Assembly: GCA_963807925.1 (NCBI GenBank)
Contig: CAWEDP010000002.1
Coordinates: 1,612,001-1,676,000 of the forward strand
Source: CAWEDP01 sp963807925
Lineage (GTDB): Bacteria; Acidobacteriota; Vicinamibacteria; Vicinamibacterales; CAVVIG01
DNA length: 64,000 nucleotides
Direction: 5' to 3'
Shown: piece after piece, positions 1 to 8,220 of the stretch
How the letters are laid out: every line of letters starts with the position of its first letter
Position numbering within the stretch: the first letter of the stretch is position 1
Notes under the pieces: generated by a model
Seen by the model: the letters and a program-made list of their open reading frames with translations, nothing else
Told to the model about the DNA's origin: nothing
Databases searched by the model: none
Program-made: the position numbers and the translations under genes

Positions 1-1
1 C

Positions 2-766
2 ACGACCTGCGGCTCCGTGCTGAACGTCTGGAAGAACGTCCGCCGCTACTGCGAGGGCGGCTACACCTCGATCATCCACGGAAAAGCGTGGCACGAGGAG
101 ACGCAGGCCACCGCCTCGCAGGCCGCCGCTCACGGCGGCCGCTACCTGGTCGTCCTCGATCGCGGCGAGGCCGCACAGGTGTGCGACTACATCCGGCGGG
201 GCGGCGACGCGCGGGCGTTTCTCGACCGATTCAAGACCGCCGCCTCGCACGGCTTCGAGCCCGATCGCGACCTCGCGCGCATCGGCCTCGCGAACCAGAC
301 GACGATGCTGATGTCCGAGTCGCTCGAAATCGGCGAGATGTTGAAAGCCGCCGTCGTCGATCGCTACGGCGAGGATGCGCTCGCCGGGCACTTCGAGGCG
401 TTCGACACGATTTGCAGCGCCACGCAGGATCGGCAGGATGCGGTGGTCGCGTTGCTGACCGGCCGCCCGATCGACCTGATGGTGGTGATCGGGGGCTACA
501 ACAGCAGCAATACCTGCAATCTGGCGCGGATCTGCGCCGCGGCGAAGCCCACGTTTCATATCGCCGATCCCGAGTGCCTGCTGTCGGCCGGCGAGATCCG
601 GCATCGGCCCATCGCCGGAGGGCCCGAGCTCCGCAGCCAGGGGTGGCTGCCCGAGTCGGGGCCGGTGTCGATCGGTCTGACCTCGGGCGCGTCGACGCCG
701 GACAACCTGGTCGGCCAGGCCGTCGCCCGCATCGCGGAACTGGCCGGTTCGAGTTCCTCCCGCTAA
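2..766 (+). CDS. ispH: 4-hydroxy-3-methylbut-2-enyl diphosphate reductase (3' part)
   Basis: This is the C-terminal part of IspH, the last enzyme of the MEP isoprenoid pathway, which reductively dehydroxylates HMBPP to IPP and DMAPP with a [4Fe-4S] cluster. The 5' end lies outside the window; the frame is open from base 2 and begins TTCGSVLNVWKN, a cluster-cysteine region. Further family signatures are NQTTML near the middle, DTICSATQDRQ (second cluster cysteine) and GGYNSSNTCNLA (substrate-binding SSN). The long spacing between the cysteine regions resembles the long IspH type of cyanobacteria, plants and some other bacteria. The stop at 764-766 is followed by a 59-bp gap to the next gene. 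The protein is cytosolic. The N-terminal cluster cysteine cannot be seen. Confidence 0.93.
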   Translation, partial: TTCGSVLNVWKNVRRYCEGGYTSIIHGKAWHEETQATASQAAAHGGRYLVVLDRGEAAQVCDYIRRGGDARAFLDRFKTAASHGFEPDRDLARIGLANQTTMLMSESLEIGEMLKAAVVDRYGEDALAGHFEAFDTICSATQDRQDAVVALLTGRPIDLMVVIGGYNSSNTCNLARICAAAKPTFHIADPECLLSAGEIRHRPIAGGPELRSQGWLPESGPVSIGLTSGASTPDNLVGQAVARIAELAGSSSSR

Positions 767-825
767 ACGGAACGCGACGGGTCGTCGTAGTTTGTTTAGG
801 AACAGGCTTTCCCCGAGGTTTATCC

Positions 826-1302
826 ATGAGGCCGACCGTCTTCGGCTGGGCGCTGGCTGCCCTGCTCGTGGCTGTGCTGGCGCCGCCGGCCGCTGCTCAG
901 AGCGGGTTTCCGTGGTGGAACGATCCGAAGGTCGTCCAGGAGCTGGGCCTTTCTCCGGACCAGTCCATGCGGGTCGACGCCATCTTCCGCGCCACGTTTC
1001 CGCTCCTGCGTCAGAGCAAAGAGGAACTGGATCGGCAGGAAGCCGAGCTGTCCCGCCTCGTGGAGGTTAACGCCGACGAGCCGACCGTCGTGCGGCAGGT
1101 CGACAAGGTGGAAACGGTCCGGTCCGGTCTCAACAAGTCACGGACGCTCATGTTGCTGCACATGCGGCAAGTGCTGACGCCCAGACAGAACGCCAGGTTC
1201 AACGTGGTCTTTGAGCAATATCGCCGGGACAACCCGCGTCCGCCAGATCGCACGCCGGAGGCGTCCCGCCCGCCCGAGAAGGACCGGAGACCGTCCCGGT
1301 AA
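826..1302 (+). CDS. Spy/CpxP-like periplasmic protein
   Basis: A 158-aa exported protein. It has a signal peptide (hydrophobic residues about 7-22, cleavage near PAAAQS) and a helical domain with two LTxxQ-type motifs, LGLSPDQ near residue 45 and LTPRQ near residue 120. These motifs mark the Spy/CpxP/heavy-metal-resistance family of periplasmic chaperones and sensors. The C-terminus is Pro/Arg-rich and charged. The ATG start has a GAGG box seven bases upstream. It lies 30 bp before the tolC-like gene that heads the efflux cluster, which suits an envelope-stress role. The family call rests on motif and size; a specific function (metal binding or chaperone) cannot be decided from sequence. Confidence 0.7.
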   Translation: MRPTVFGWALAALLVAVLAPPAAAQSGFPWWNDPKVVQELGLSPDQSMRVDAIFRATFPLLRQSKEELDRQEAELSRLVEVNADEPTVVRQVDKVETVRSGLNKSRTLMLLHMRQVLTPRQNARFNVVFEQYRRDNPRPPDRTPEASRPPEKDRRPSR

Positions 1303-1332
1303 TCACGCTCAATTCGTCACGAGGATGAACGC

Positions 1333-3015
1333 ATGAAACGCGAAGGTTCGATCTGGGTTCTGGCGACTGCATTGGCGCTCGGGGGGCTCCCGGCCTCGGC
1401 GCGGGCGCAACAACTCTCGGAGGCGCGCATCCAGGAATTGATTCGCGTCGCGGCCGAGCGCGTGGCGCAGGGGCAGGTGGCCTCGCCGCAGGTGGCGACG
1501 CCGGCGCCGCCGGCCGACGCCCGGCCGGTCGTCCACCTCTCGCTCGACGATGCGGTGAAGCTGGCGCTCGAGCGCAATCTGGACATCGCGGTCCAGCGGC
1601 TGAACCCGGAGATCAACGACATCGCGATCGCGAGCCTGCGGTCGGTCTACCACCCGTCGCTCACCTCCACGGTGTTCAACCGCGCGGCGGCGAACCCGTC
1701 GACGACGACGATTGCGGGCTCCACCACGGCGGGCGCCGCGGTGAACACGACGCTGACCACCTATAACGCCGGCATCGCCCAGAGCATTCCGTTCGGCGGC
1801 GGCAACATCTCGGTCGCGCTGAACAACAACCGGCAGAGCACGACCAATGCGACCTCGCTGTTCAATCCGATCTACAACACCAACTGGTCCGGGACCTACA
1901 CACAGCCGCTGATGCGCGGCTTCCGGACCGACAGCACCCGGCAGCAGCTGCAGGTGACGAAGATCAACCGCGACATCTCGGACGTGCAACTGCGGGCGTC
2001 GATCACCAACACGCTGTCGAACGTCCGGAACGCCTACTGGGACTACGTGTACGCGGTGCAGGCGGTGGACGTCGCGCGGCAGTCGCTCACCCTGGCGAAC
2101 CGGCTGGTGGAGGACAACCAGGTCCGCGTGCAGGTCGGCACGATGGCGCCGATCGACGTCGTCCAGGCGCGTTCGCAGGCGGCCACGTCGCAGCAGAACC
2201 TGGTGGCCGCGCAGGCGACCCAGCGGACCGCCGAGCTCGCCCTCAAGCGGCTCATCGTCGGCGGCACCGACGATGCGAACTGGGGCGCGGCGCTCGATCC
2301 GACGGATCGGCCCGAGTTCCGCGCGACCGAGGTGGACCTGGACGCGGCCATCCGCCGCGCGCTCGCCGAACGCACCGACATCGACATCGCCAAGAAGAAC
2401 GTCACCGCGAACGACGCCACGTTGAAGTACCTGAACGATCAGCTGCTGCCGCAGGCCGACCTGGTCGCGACCTACGGGCTCGTCGGCCTGGGCGGGTCGC
2501 AGCTCATCACCGAAGGGAGCGGCGTGAACCGGACGGTCGTCGGCAGCATTCCGGGCGGCTACTTCGACTCGCTGTCGTCGCTGCTGCGCTCGAACTACCC
2601 GACGTGGACCGTTCAGATGAACTTCTCATACCCGCTGGGACTGAGCACGCAGCAGGCGTCGGTGCAGCGTGCCCGGGTGCAATTGAGCCAGGTGCAGGCG
2701 CAGCTGAAGCAGATCGAGCTGCAGGTGGCGACCGAGGTCACCAACGCCGCGATCACCGTGCGCAACAACGCCGAGGCGGTGCAGGCGGCGCAGGCGGCGC
2801 GCGACCTGGCGCAGCAGCAGCTCGATGCGGAGAACAGCAAGTTCGAGGTCGGCATGTCGACCAACTACTTCGTCGTCCAGGCGCAGAATCAGCTGGCGAC
2901 CGCACAGAACAGCGAGCTGCGGGCGGTGCTGAACTATCGCAAGGCACTCGTGGAGCTCGAGCGCGCGCAGTCGACGACGCTGCAGAGCGCCAACGTCACG
3001 ATTCTCGGCCGTTAA
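1333..3015 (+). CDS. TolC-family outer membrane efflux protein
   Basis: A 560-aa outer-membrane channel subunit for tripartite export. It has a signal peptide (cleavage near ARAQQ) and two outer-membrane-efflux repeats. The first begins at about residue 70 with SLDDAVKLALERNLDI. The second, around residues 330-550, has the long Ala/Gln-rich coiled-coil helices typical of the periplasmic tunnel (EAVQAAQAARDLAQQQLDAE). The family is usually 430-500 aa, so the N-terminal extension and the Ser/Thr/Asn-rich loop at about 110-180 make it slightly long. It is the only outer-membrane channel seen in the 23-kb cluster, so it may serve the ABC and RND pumps downstream; this sharing is inference. The macA-like gene starts 40 bp later on the same strand. 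Confidence 0.93.
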   Translation: MKREGSIWVLATALALGGLPASARAQQLSEARIQELIRVAAERVAQGQVASPQVATPAPPADARPVVHLSLDDAVKLALERNLDIAVQRLNPEINDIAIASLRSVYHPSLTSTVFNRAAANPSTTTIAGSTTAGAAVNTTLTTYNAGIAQSIPFGGGNISVALNNNRQSTTNATSLFNPIYNTNWSGTYTQPLMRGFRTDSTRQQLQVTKINRDISDVQLRASITNTLSNVRNAYWDYVYAVQAVDVARQSLTLANRLVEDNQVRVQVGTMAPIDVVQARSQAATSQQNLVAAQATQRTAELALKRLIVGGTDDANWGAALDPTDRPEFRATEVDLDAAIRRALAERTDIDIAKKNVTANDATLKYLNDQLLPQADLVATYGLVGLGGSQLITEGSGVNRTVVGSIPGGYFDSLSSLLRSNYPTWTVQMNFSYPLGLSTQQASVQRARVQLSQVQAQLKQIELQVATEVTNAAITVRNNAEAVQAAQAARDLAQQQLDAENSKFEVGMSTNYFVVQAQNQLATAQNSELRAVLNYRKALVELERAQSTTLQSANVTILGR

Positions 3016-3055
3016 CCCGTTTCGTCTCGACCAGGATTCGGAGAAGACGACGATC

Positions 3056-4903
3056 ATGAAACGCGCAATCATCGTTCTGCTGATCATCGCCGCCGGGGTT
3101 GGCGCCGGTGCGTACTACATGCGCCAGGGCAAGGCCGAGGTCACCGTGAACACCTCGCCGGTCACCCGCGGCGACATCGTCGACACGGTCGGCGCCACCG
3201 GCGCGCTGCAGGCGGTGACGACCGTGACGGTCGGCAGCCAGGTGTCTGGCAATATCCAGACCCTCGACGCCGACTTCAACACCATCGTCAAGAAGGATCA
3301 GGTCATCGCCCGCCTGGATCCGTCGCTCTTCGACGCGCAGATGCAGCAGACCAGGGCGAACCTCAGTCAGGCGAACGCGAACCTGACCAAGGCGCGCAGC
3401 GACCTCGATCGGAACAAGGTGCAGCTCGTGGACGCCCAGCAGAAGTTCAGCCGCGCGAAGGAGCTGGCGGCCAGGAGCCTCGTCCCGCAGAGCGACCTCG
3501 ACGCAGCCAAGATCGCCGTCGACTCCGCGCAGGCGAGCGTCGTCTCGCAGCAGGCGACCGTCGTGCAGGCCGAGGCGCAGGTCAAGCAGTCCGAGGCGAG
3601 CGTGAACCAGAGTCAGGTGAACCTGGATCACACCGTCATCACCGCCCCGATCGACGGAATCGTGATTCAGCGCAGCGTCGACATCGGACAGACGGTCGCG
3701 GCCAGCATGCAGGCGCCGACGCTGTTCGTGATCGCCGCAGACCTGACCAAGATGCAGGTCAATGCCAGCATCGACGAGTCGGACGTGGGCCGCATCCGGC
3801 CGTCGCAGAACGTGACCTTCCGCGTCGACGCCTATCCGGGGGAGACCTTCACGGGCACCGTCGCGCAGGTCCGCCTGCAGCCGAAGGTCGTCCAGAACGT
3901 GACGACCTACGAGACCATCATCAACGTGCCGAACCCCGAGCTGAAGCTGAAGCCCGGGATGACCGCCAACCTGCGCGTCGAGATCGCGCGGCGCACCGAC
4001 GTGGTGAAGGTGCCGAACGCGGCCATCCGCTTCCGCCCGAACAACGACATCTTCGCGGCGCTGAACCAGACGCCGCCGCCCGACGCGCAGTATGTCGGCG
4101 GCCGCGGCCGCGGCGGTCGGGGACGCAACGCCGGACAGGGCGGCGGCCTCGAGCCTGACACGCCGGCGGCGGCCGCCCCGGCGACCTCCAGCGCGCGCGG
4201 ACAGGGTCAGCCGGCCGGACAGACCGCGCAGGCCGGCGCCGCGCCGGGCGCGGCGGCTCCGCCGGCTGGCGGCACCGCGGGCGACGCGCCCCGTCGGCGC
4301 GGCAACGGCCAGGGCGGCCAGTTCAATGCCGATCGCACGGGCGGCGACCTGGCCGGCGGCCGCGGCGGGTTCGGCGGTCGCGGCGGCGACAACGCGGCCG
4401 GCGTCGGAGGACGCGGCGGCTTCGGCGCCGACGGCGGCGACCGCAACGCGCGGATGCTGGAGCGCTTCAAGACGATGTCGCCCGACGAGCAGAAGCAGTT
4501 CATCGCCCGGATGAAGGAGCGCGGCGTTGACGTGAGCGCGCTGGAAAAGGCGGGGATCGCCAAGCCCGCGAAGAACACCGCCGCCAAGTCGGCCGTCCCG
4601 GTCTTGCCGGAAACGATCGACGCGCTGTTTGCACCGCTGCCCCCCGTGGAATCGCGCGGCCGCGTGTGGCTCTATGTCGGCAAACAGCTCAAGCCGGTCA
4701 ATCTGCGCCTGGGCATCACCGACGGCACCAACACCGAGCTGCTCGGCGGCGAGCTTCCGGCGGGCACCGACGTCGTCACCGGCGTCCTGACGGGCGCGAT
4801 GCGTCCGGCCGCCGGCGGGCAGCAGGGCAATCCGCTCCTGCCGCAGGGCGGCCGCGGGCAGGGCGGATTCGGCGGGTTCCCCGGCGGCGGCCGAGGTCGA
4901 TAG
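3056..4903 (+). CDS. MacA-type periplasmic adaptor with a large RGG-rich insertion
   Basis: A 615-aa membrane-fusion protein that would link the inner-membrane ABC transporter to the TolC channel. An N-terminal anchor (residues 3-22) is followed by a biotinyl-lipoyl-like half, a long alpha-hairpin (about 90-190), the second lipoyl half (TAPIDGIVIQRSVDIGQ near 200) and a beta-barrel up to about 335. MacA proteins are usually 370-420 aa. Here some 190 residues (about 345-535) are inserted before the membrane-proximal domain. The insert is Gly/Arg/Ala/Pro-rich with many GGRG units and holds a short helical segment (ERFKTMSPDEQKQF). A second Gly/Arg tail ends the protein. The adaptor identity is secure; the role of the insert is unknown. 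The ABC ATPase starts three bases after the stop. Confidence 0.93.
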   Translation: MKRAIIVLLIIAAGVGAGAYYMRQGKAEVTVNTSPVTRGDIVDTVGATGALQAVTTVTVGSQVSGNIQTLDADFNTIVKKDQVIARLDPSLFDAQMQQTRANLSQANANLTKARSDLDRNKVQLVDAQQKFSRAKELAARSLVPQSDLDAAKIAVDSAQASVVSQQATVVQAEAQVKQSEASVNQSQVNLDHTVITAPIDGIVIQRSVDIGQTVAASMQAPTLFVIAADLTKMQVNASIDESDVGRIRPSQNVTFRVDAYPGETFTGTVAQVRLQPKVVQNVTTYETIINVPNPELKLKPGMTANLRVEIARRTDVVKVPNAAIRFRPNNDIFAALNQTPPPDAQYVGGRGRGGRGRNAGQGGGLEPDTPAAAAPATSSARGQGQPAGQTAQAGAAPGAAAPPAGGTAGDAPRRRGNGQGGQFNADRTGGDLAGGRGGFGGRGGDNAAGVGGRGGFGADGGDRNARMLERFKTMSPDEQKQFIARMKERGVDVSALEKAGIAKPAKNTAAKSAVPVLPETIDALFAPLPPVESRGRVWLYVGKQLKPVNLRLGITDGTNTELLGGELPAGTDVVTGVLTGAMRPAAGGQQGNPLLPQGGRGQGGFGGFPGGGRGR

Positions 4904-4905
4904 AC

Positions 4906-5664
4906 GTGGCGCCGGACGTTCCTGTCATCGCCGTCAAGAATCTCGTCAAGACCTATGTGGTCGGCGAGATCGAGGTGAAGGCGCTGCGCGGCGTCAACCT
5001 CGAGGTGCAGCGCGGCGAGTTTCTCGCCGTGACCGGGCAGTCGGGATCCGGCAAATCGACCTTCATGCACATCGCCGGGTGCCTCGACAAGCCGACCTCC
5101 GGTCAGTACTTCCTGGACGGCGAGGACGTGTCCAGGATGACGAAGGATCAGCTGGCGGCGGTGCGCAACAAGAAGATCGGGTTCGTCTTCCAGGGGTTCA
5201 ACCTGCTCTCGCGCACGACCGCCCTCGACAACGTCGAGCTGCCGCTGCTCTACGGCGCGTCGGGGTTGAGAGGGGTGGATCGCCACAAGCGGGCGATGGA
5301 AATGCTGTCGGCCGTCGGCCTCGACGAGCGCGCGGATCACCATCCCAATCAGCTGTCGGGCGGCCAGCAGCAGCGCGTCGCGATCGCCCGCTCGCTCATC
5401 AACAACCCCTCCATCCTGCTGGCCGACGAGCCGACCGGCAATCTCGATACGCGCACCAGCATCGAGGTCATGGAGATCTTCCAGCGGCTCAACCGCGAGC
5501 GCGGCATCACGGTCGTCCTGATCACGCACGAGCACGACATCGCCGAGTACGGCACCCGCATCGTGCAGTTCCGTGACGGTCAGGTGGTGGCCGATCGAGC
5601 GGTGACCGAGCGGCGCGACGCGCGCGACGAGCTGGCCGCGCTGCCGGTGGCGGCGGCCGGCTAG
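4906..5664 (+). CDS. MacB/LolD-type ABC transporter ATP-binding protein
   Basis: A 252-aa cytosolic ATPase of the macrolide/lipoprotein exporter subfamily. It carries Walker A GQSGSGKST, a Q-loop (FVFQGFNLL), signature LSGGQQQRVAIA, Walker B ILLADEPTGNLD and the H-loop histidine in LITHEHD. The chosen start is GTG three bases after the macA-like stop; the frame is open further upstream, but that stretch is only a shadow of macA. Together with the adaptor before it and the permease after it, it forms a split MacAB/YknXYZ-type exporter, whereas E. coli MacB fuses ATPase and permease. The substrate is not evident. Confidence 0.94.
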   Translation: MAPDVPVIAVKNLVKTYVVGEIEVKALRGVNLEVQRGEFLAVTGQSGSGKSTFMHIAGCLDKPTSGQYFLDGEDVSRMTKDQLAAVRNKKIGFVFQGFNLLSRTTALDNVELPLLYGASGLRGVDRHKRAMEMLSAVGLDERADHHPNQLSGGQQQRVAIARSLINNPSILLADEPTGNLDTRTSIEVMEIFQRLNRERGITVVLITHEHDIAEYGTRIVQFRDGQVVADRAVTERRDARDELAALPVAAAG

Positions 5665-5681
5665 CGGAGGCGAGGTACAAC

Positions 5682-6899
5682 ATGGCAGTCCTGATGATCT
5701 TCCGCATCGCCCTGAAGGCGCTCGGACGCAACAAGCTGCGGACGGCGCTGACCATGCTCGGCATGATCATCGGCGTGGCCGCGGTGATCACGATGGTGGC
5801 GCTCGGCACGGGCGCCCAGTCATCGATCGACGCGCAGATCCAGACGGCCGGCACCAACACCATCATCATCAACGCCGGCAACTTCTCGCAGGGCGGCGTC
5901 CGCCAGGGCCAGGGCAACGCGAGCACGCTGGTCCCCGACGACGCGGCGGCGGTCACCCAGGTGCCGGGCGTGCTCTACACCTCCGCGCAGTCGAACACGC
6001 GCGGCCAGATGGTCGCCGGCAACCAGAACTGGAACACGCAGCTCCAGGGCGTGGACATCGACTATCCGCTCATCAACGCCTGGCAGACCGACTCGGGCGC
6101 GTTCTTCACGGCGCAGGACGTGACCACGGCCGCGAAAGTCGTGGTCATCGGCACGGTGGTCCGCGATCAGCTGTTCGGGCCCGACGTGGATCCGGTCGGC
6201 CAGGTCATCCGCATTCAGCAGCAGCCGTTCACGGTCGTCGGCGTGCTCGGCTCGAAGGGCCAGTCCAACACCGGGCAGGACCGCGACGACGTGGCGTTCG
6301 CGCCCTACACCACCGTCATGAAGAAGATGCGCGGCGTGACGTTCCTCAACCAGATCGTCGTGTCGGCCGCCGACTCCTCGCAGGTGGCGGCGACGGCCGA
6401 CCGCATCGCGGCGGTGATCCGCGTGCGCCACAAGATCCAGCCGGGCGACCCCGACGACTTCATGGTGCGAACCATCGAAGAGATGGCCAGCGTCCGGAAG
6501 GAGGCGACGCAGACGATGACGGCGCTCCTGGCGAGCATCGCGGGTGTGTCGCTGCTCGTCGGCGGCATCGGCATCATGAACATCATGCTGGTGTCGGTCA
6601 CCGAGCGCACGCGCGAGATCGGTCTCCGCATGGCCATCGGCGCCCGCGGCCGCGACGTGCTGCTGCAGTTCCTGGTGGAAGCGGTGGTGCTCAGCCTCGT
6701 CGGCGGCGGCATCGGCATCGCGCTCGGCTTCGGGCTCGCCCAGGGCGTGACGCTGTGGCAAGGGTGGCCGACCGCCGTGTCGGCCAACTCCATCGCCGTC
6801 GCGTTCGGGTTCGCGGCCGCGACCGGTGTCTTCTTCGGCTTCTATCCGGCCCGGAAGGCCGCCGCGCTGGATCCGATCGAGGCGCTCCGATTCGAGTGA
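5682..6899 (+). CDS. MacB/FtsX-type ABC transporter permease
   Basis: A 405-aa permease. It has one N-terminal TM helix (about 22-45, following the KALGRNKLRTALTMLGM start typical of this family), a periplasmic MacB core domain (about 50-270), and three C-terminal TM helices of the FtsX domain (about 285-395) containing GGIGIMNIMLVSVTERTREIGLR. It is mechanotransmission-type, without a substrate path through the membrane. A strong GGAGG-like ribosome site precedes the ATG. It is the last gene of the ABC unit, and a 166-bp gap with a palindrome separates it from the next adaptor. Confidence 0.94.
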   Translation: MAVLMIFRIALKALGRNKLRTALTMLGMIIGVAAVITMVALGTGAQSSIDAQIQTAGTNTIIINAGNFSQGGVRQGQGNASTLVPDDAAAVTQVPGVLYTSAQSNTRGQMVAGNQNWNTQLQGVDIDYPLINAWQTDSGAFFTAQDVTTAAKVVVIGTVVRDQLFGPDVDPVGQVIRIQQQPFTVVGVLGSKGQSNTGQDRDDVAFAPYTTVMKKMRGVTFLNQIVVSAADSSQVAATADRIAAVIRVRHKIQPGDPDDFMVRTIEEMASVRKEATQTMTALLASIAGVSLLVGGIGIMNIMLVSVTERTREIGLRMAIGARGRDVLLQFLVEAVVLSLVGGGIGIALGFGLAQGVTLWQGWPTAVSANSIAVAFGFAAATGVFFGFYPARKAAALDPIEALRFE

Positions 6900-6935
6900 G
6901 AAAACGTCAGCGGCAGGCGCAATAAGGAAGTCGAC

Positions 6936-6972
6936 GGCGACCCGATTACCGGTAATCAGGTACCCCGTCGCC
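6936..6972. promoter_or_regulatory. Nested inverted repeat between ABC and RND genes
   Basis: A perfect 14-bp palindrome, gattaccggtaatc (6944-6957), sits inside an outer inverted repeat GGCGAC/GTCGCC (6936-6941 and 6967-6972). It lies in the 166-bp gap between the macB-like permease and the first RND adaptor. No T-tract follows, so an intrinsic terminator is unlikely. A repressor operator for the RND operon is possible, with a TATAGT sequence at 6988-6993 as a candidate -10 box. The symmetry is seen directly; the function is inferred. Confidence 0.4.
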
Positions 6973-7065
6973 TCCCCGATGCGCGTGTATAGTAGGAATA
7001 CTTGGTTCCCAACAGGCTCAACCGACGACCGCACGTCCTCGAACTTCGTGAGATCGGGTCACTCC

Positions 7066-8220
7066 ATGCGCCGCAGTCGTAGTCTGCCACTCCTGGTCCT
7101 GGCCGCCCTGTCCGCCCTGTCGATCGCGTGTTCGGGCGGCGAGGCGTCGAACGCCCCGGCGTCCGGCGGCGGCCGCGGCGGTCAGCAGAGCGCCCTCGTC
7201 CCGGTCACGGTGGCGACGGTCGAACAGAAATCGATGCCGATCGAGATCCGCGTGATCGGCACCGCCGAAGCGTACTCGACCGTGGCGATCCACGCCCAGA
7301 TTACCGGCCAGCTGACCGCCGTCAACTTCCGGGAAGGCGACGACGTGCGCGCGGGGCAGACGCTCTTCGAGCTGGACCGGCGCCCGCTCGAAGCGGCGCT
7401 GCAGCAGTCGCAGGCGAACCTCCAGCGCGATGTGGCGCAGGCGGCCAATGCCGACGCGCAGGCCAAGCGGTACCAGGATCTGGCCGAGCGCGGCATCGCG
7501 ACGCGCGAGCAGGTCGAAGCGATGCGAACCGGCGCGGCGGCGCTCAATGCGACGGTGGAAGCCGACCGCGCCGCCGTCGACAACTCCAAGGTGCAGCTGC
7601 AGTATGCGACCATCGCCGCGCCGATCGCGGGGCGAACCGGCGCCCTGATGGTGCATGCCGGCAACCTGGTCCGCGCCAACGACACGACGCCGCTGGTCAT
7701 CGTCAACCAGGTGACGCCGATCTACGTCTCGTTCGCGATTCCCGAATCGCGTCTGCCCGATCTGAAGCGTTACATGGCGCTCGGCTCGCTGGCCGTGGAG
7801 GCCCGGTCGCCCACCGAGGAGGGCGCCTCGTCGCACGGCCGCATCACGTTCGTCGACAATAGCGTGGATCAGACGACCGGCACGATCCGGATCAAGGCGA
7901 CGTACCCCAACGAGGATCGGCGCCTGTGGCCGGGACAGTTCGTCAACGTGACGGTCGCGCTCACCAAGGATCCGTCGGCCGTCGTGGTGCCGGCGGCGGC
8001 GGTGCAGGTGGGGCAGCAGGGCCAGTACACCTACGTCGTGCGGCCCGATCGATCGGTCGAATACCGGCCGGTGGTCGTGGAGCGCACCACCGATCAGGAA
8101 AGCGTGATCAAGAGCGGCCTCAAGCCCTCGGAAGTGGTCGTCACCGACGGTCAGCTGCGCCTGGTCGCCGGCAGCCGGGTCAGCATCAAAGGGGAAGAGT
8201 CCCCGAAGGTCACCCCATGA
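7066..8220 (+). CDS. RND efflux periplasmic adaptor (lipoprotein)
   Basis: A 384-aa AcrA/MdtA-type membrane-fusion protein. It has a lipoprotein signal (lipobox LSIAC, Cys near residue 21), then a short Gly/Arg linker (GGGRGGQQ). The lipoyl halves are AITGQLTAVNFREGDDV and ATIAAPIAGRTGAL, with a short hairpin between, followed by a beta-barrel with VDQTTGTIRIKATYPN and LWPGQFVNV, and the membrane-proximal strand pair. ATG 7066 puts the lipoprotein signal at the N-terminus, while the longer upstream frame has no signal. The stop overlaps the permease start by four bases (ATGA), which implies translational coupling. Confidence 0.94.
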   Translation: MRRSRSLPLLVLAALSALSIACSGGEASNAPASGGGRGGQQSALVPVTVATVEQKSMPIEIRVIGTAEAYSTVAIHAQITGQLTAVNFREGDDVRAGQTLFELDRRPLEAALQQSQANLQRDVAQAANADAQAKRYQDLAERGIATREQVEAMRTGAAALNATVEADRAAVDNSKVQLQYATIAAPIAGRTGALMVHAGNLVRANDTTPLVIVNQVTPIYVSFAIPESRLPDLKRYMALGSLAVEARSPTEEGASSHGRITFVDNSVDQTTGTIRIKATYPNEDRRLWPGQFVNVTVALTKDPSAVVVPAAAVQVGQQGQYTYVVRPDRSVEYRPVVVERTTDQESVIKSGLKPSEVVVTDGQLRLVAGSRVSIKGEESPKVTP

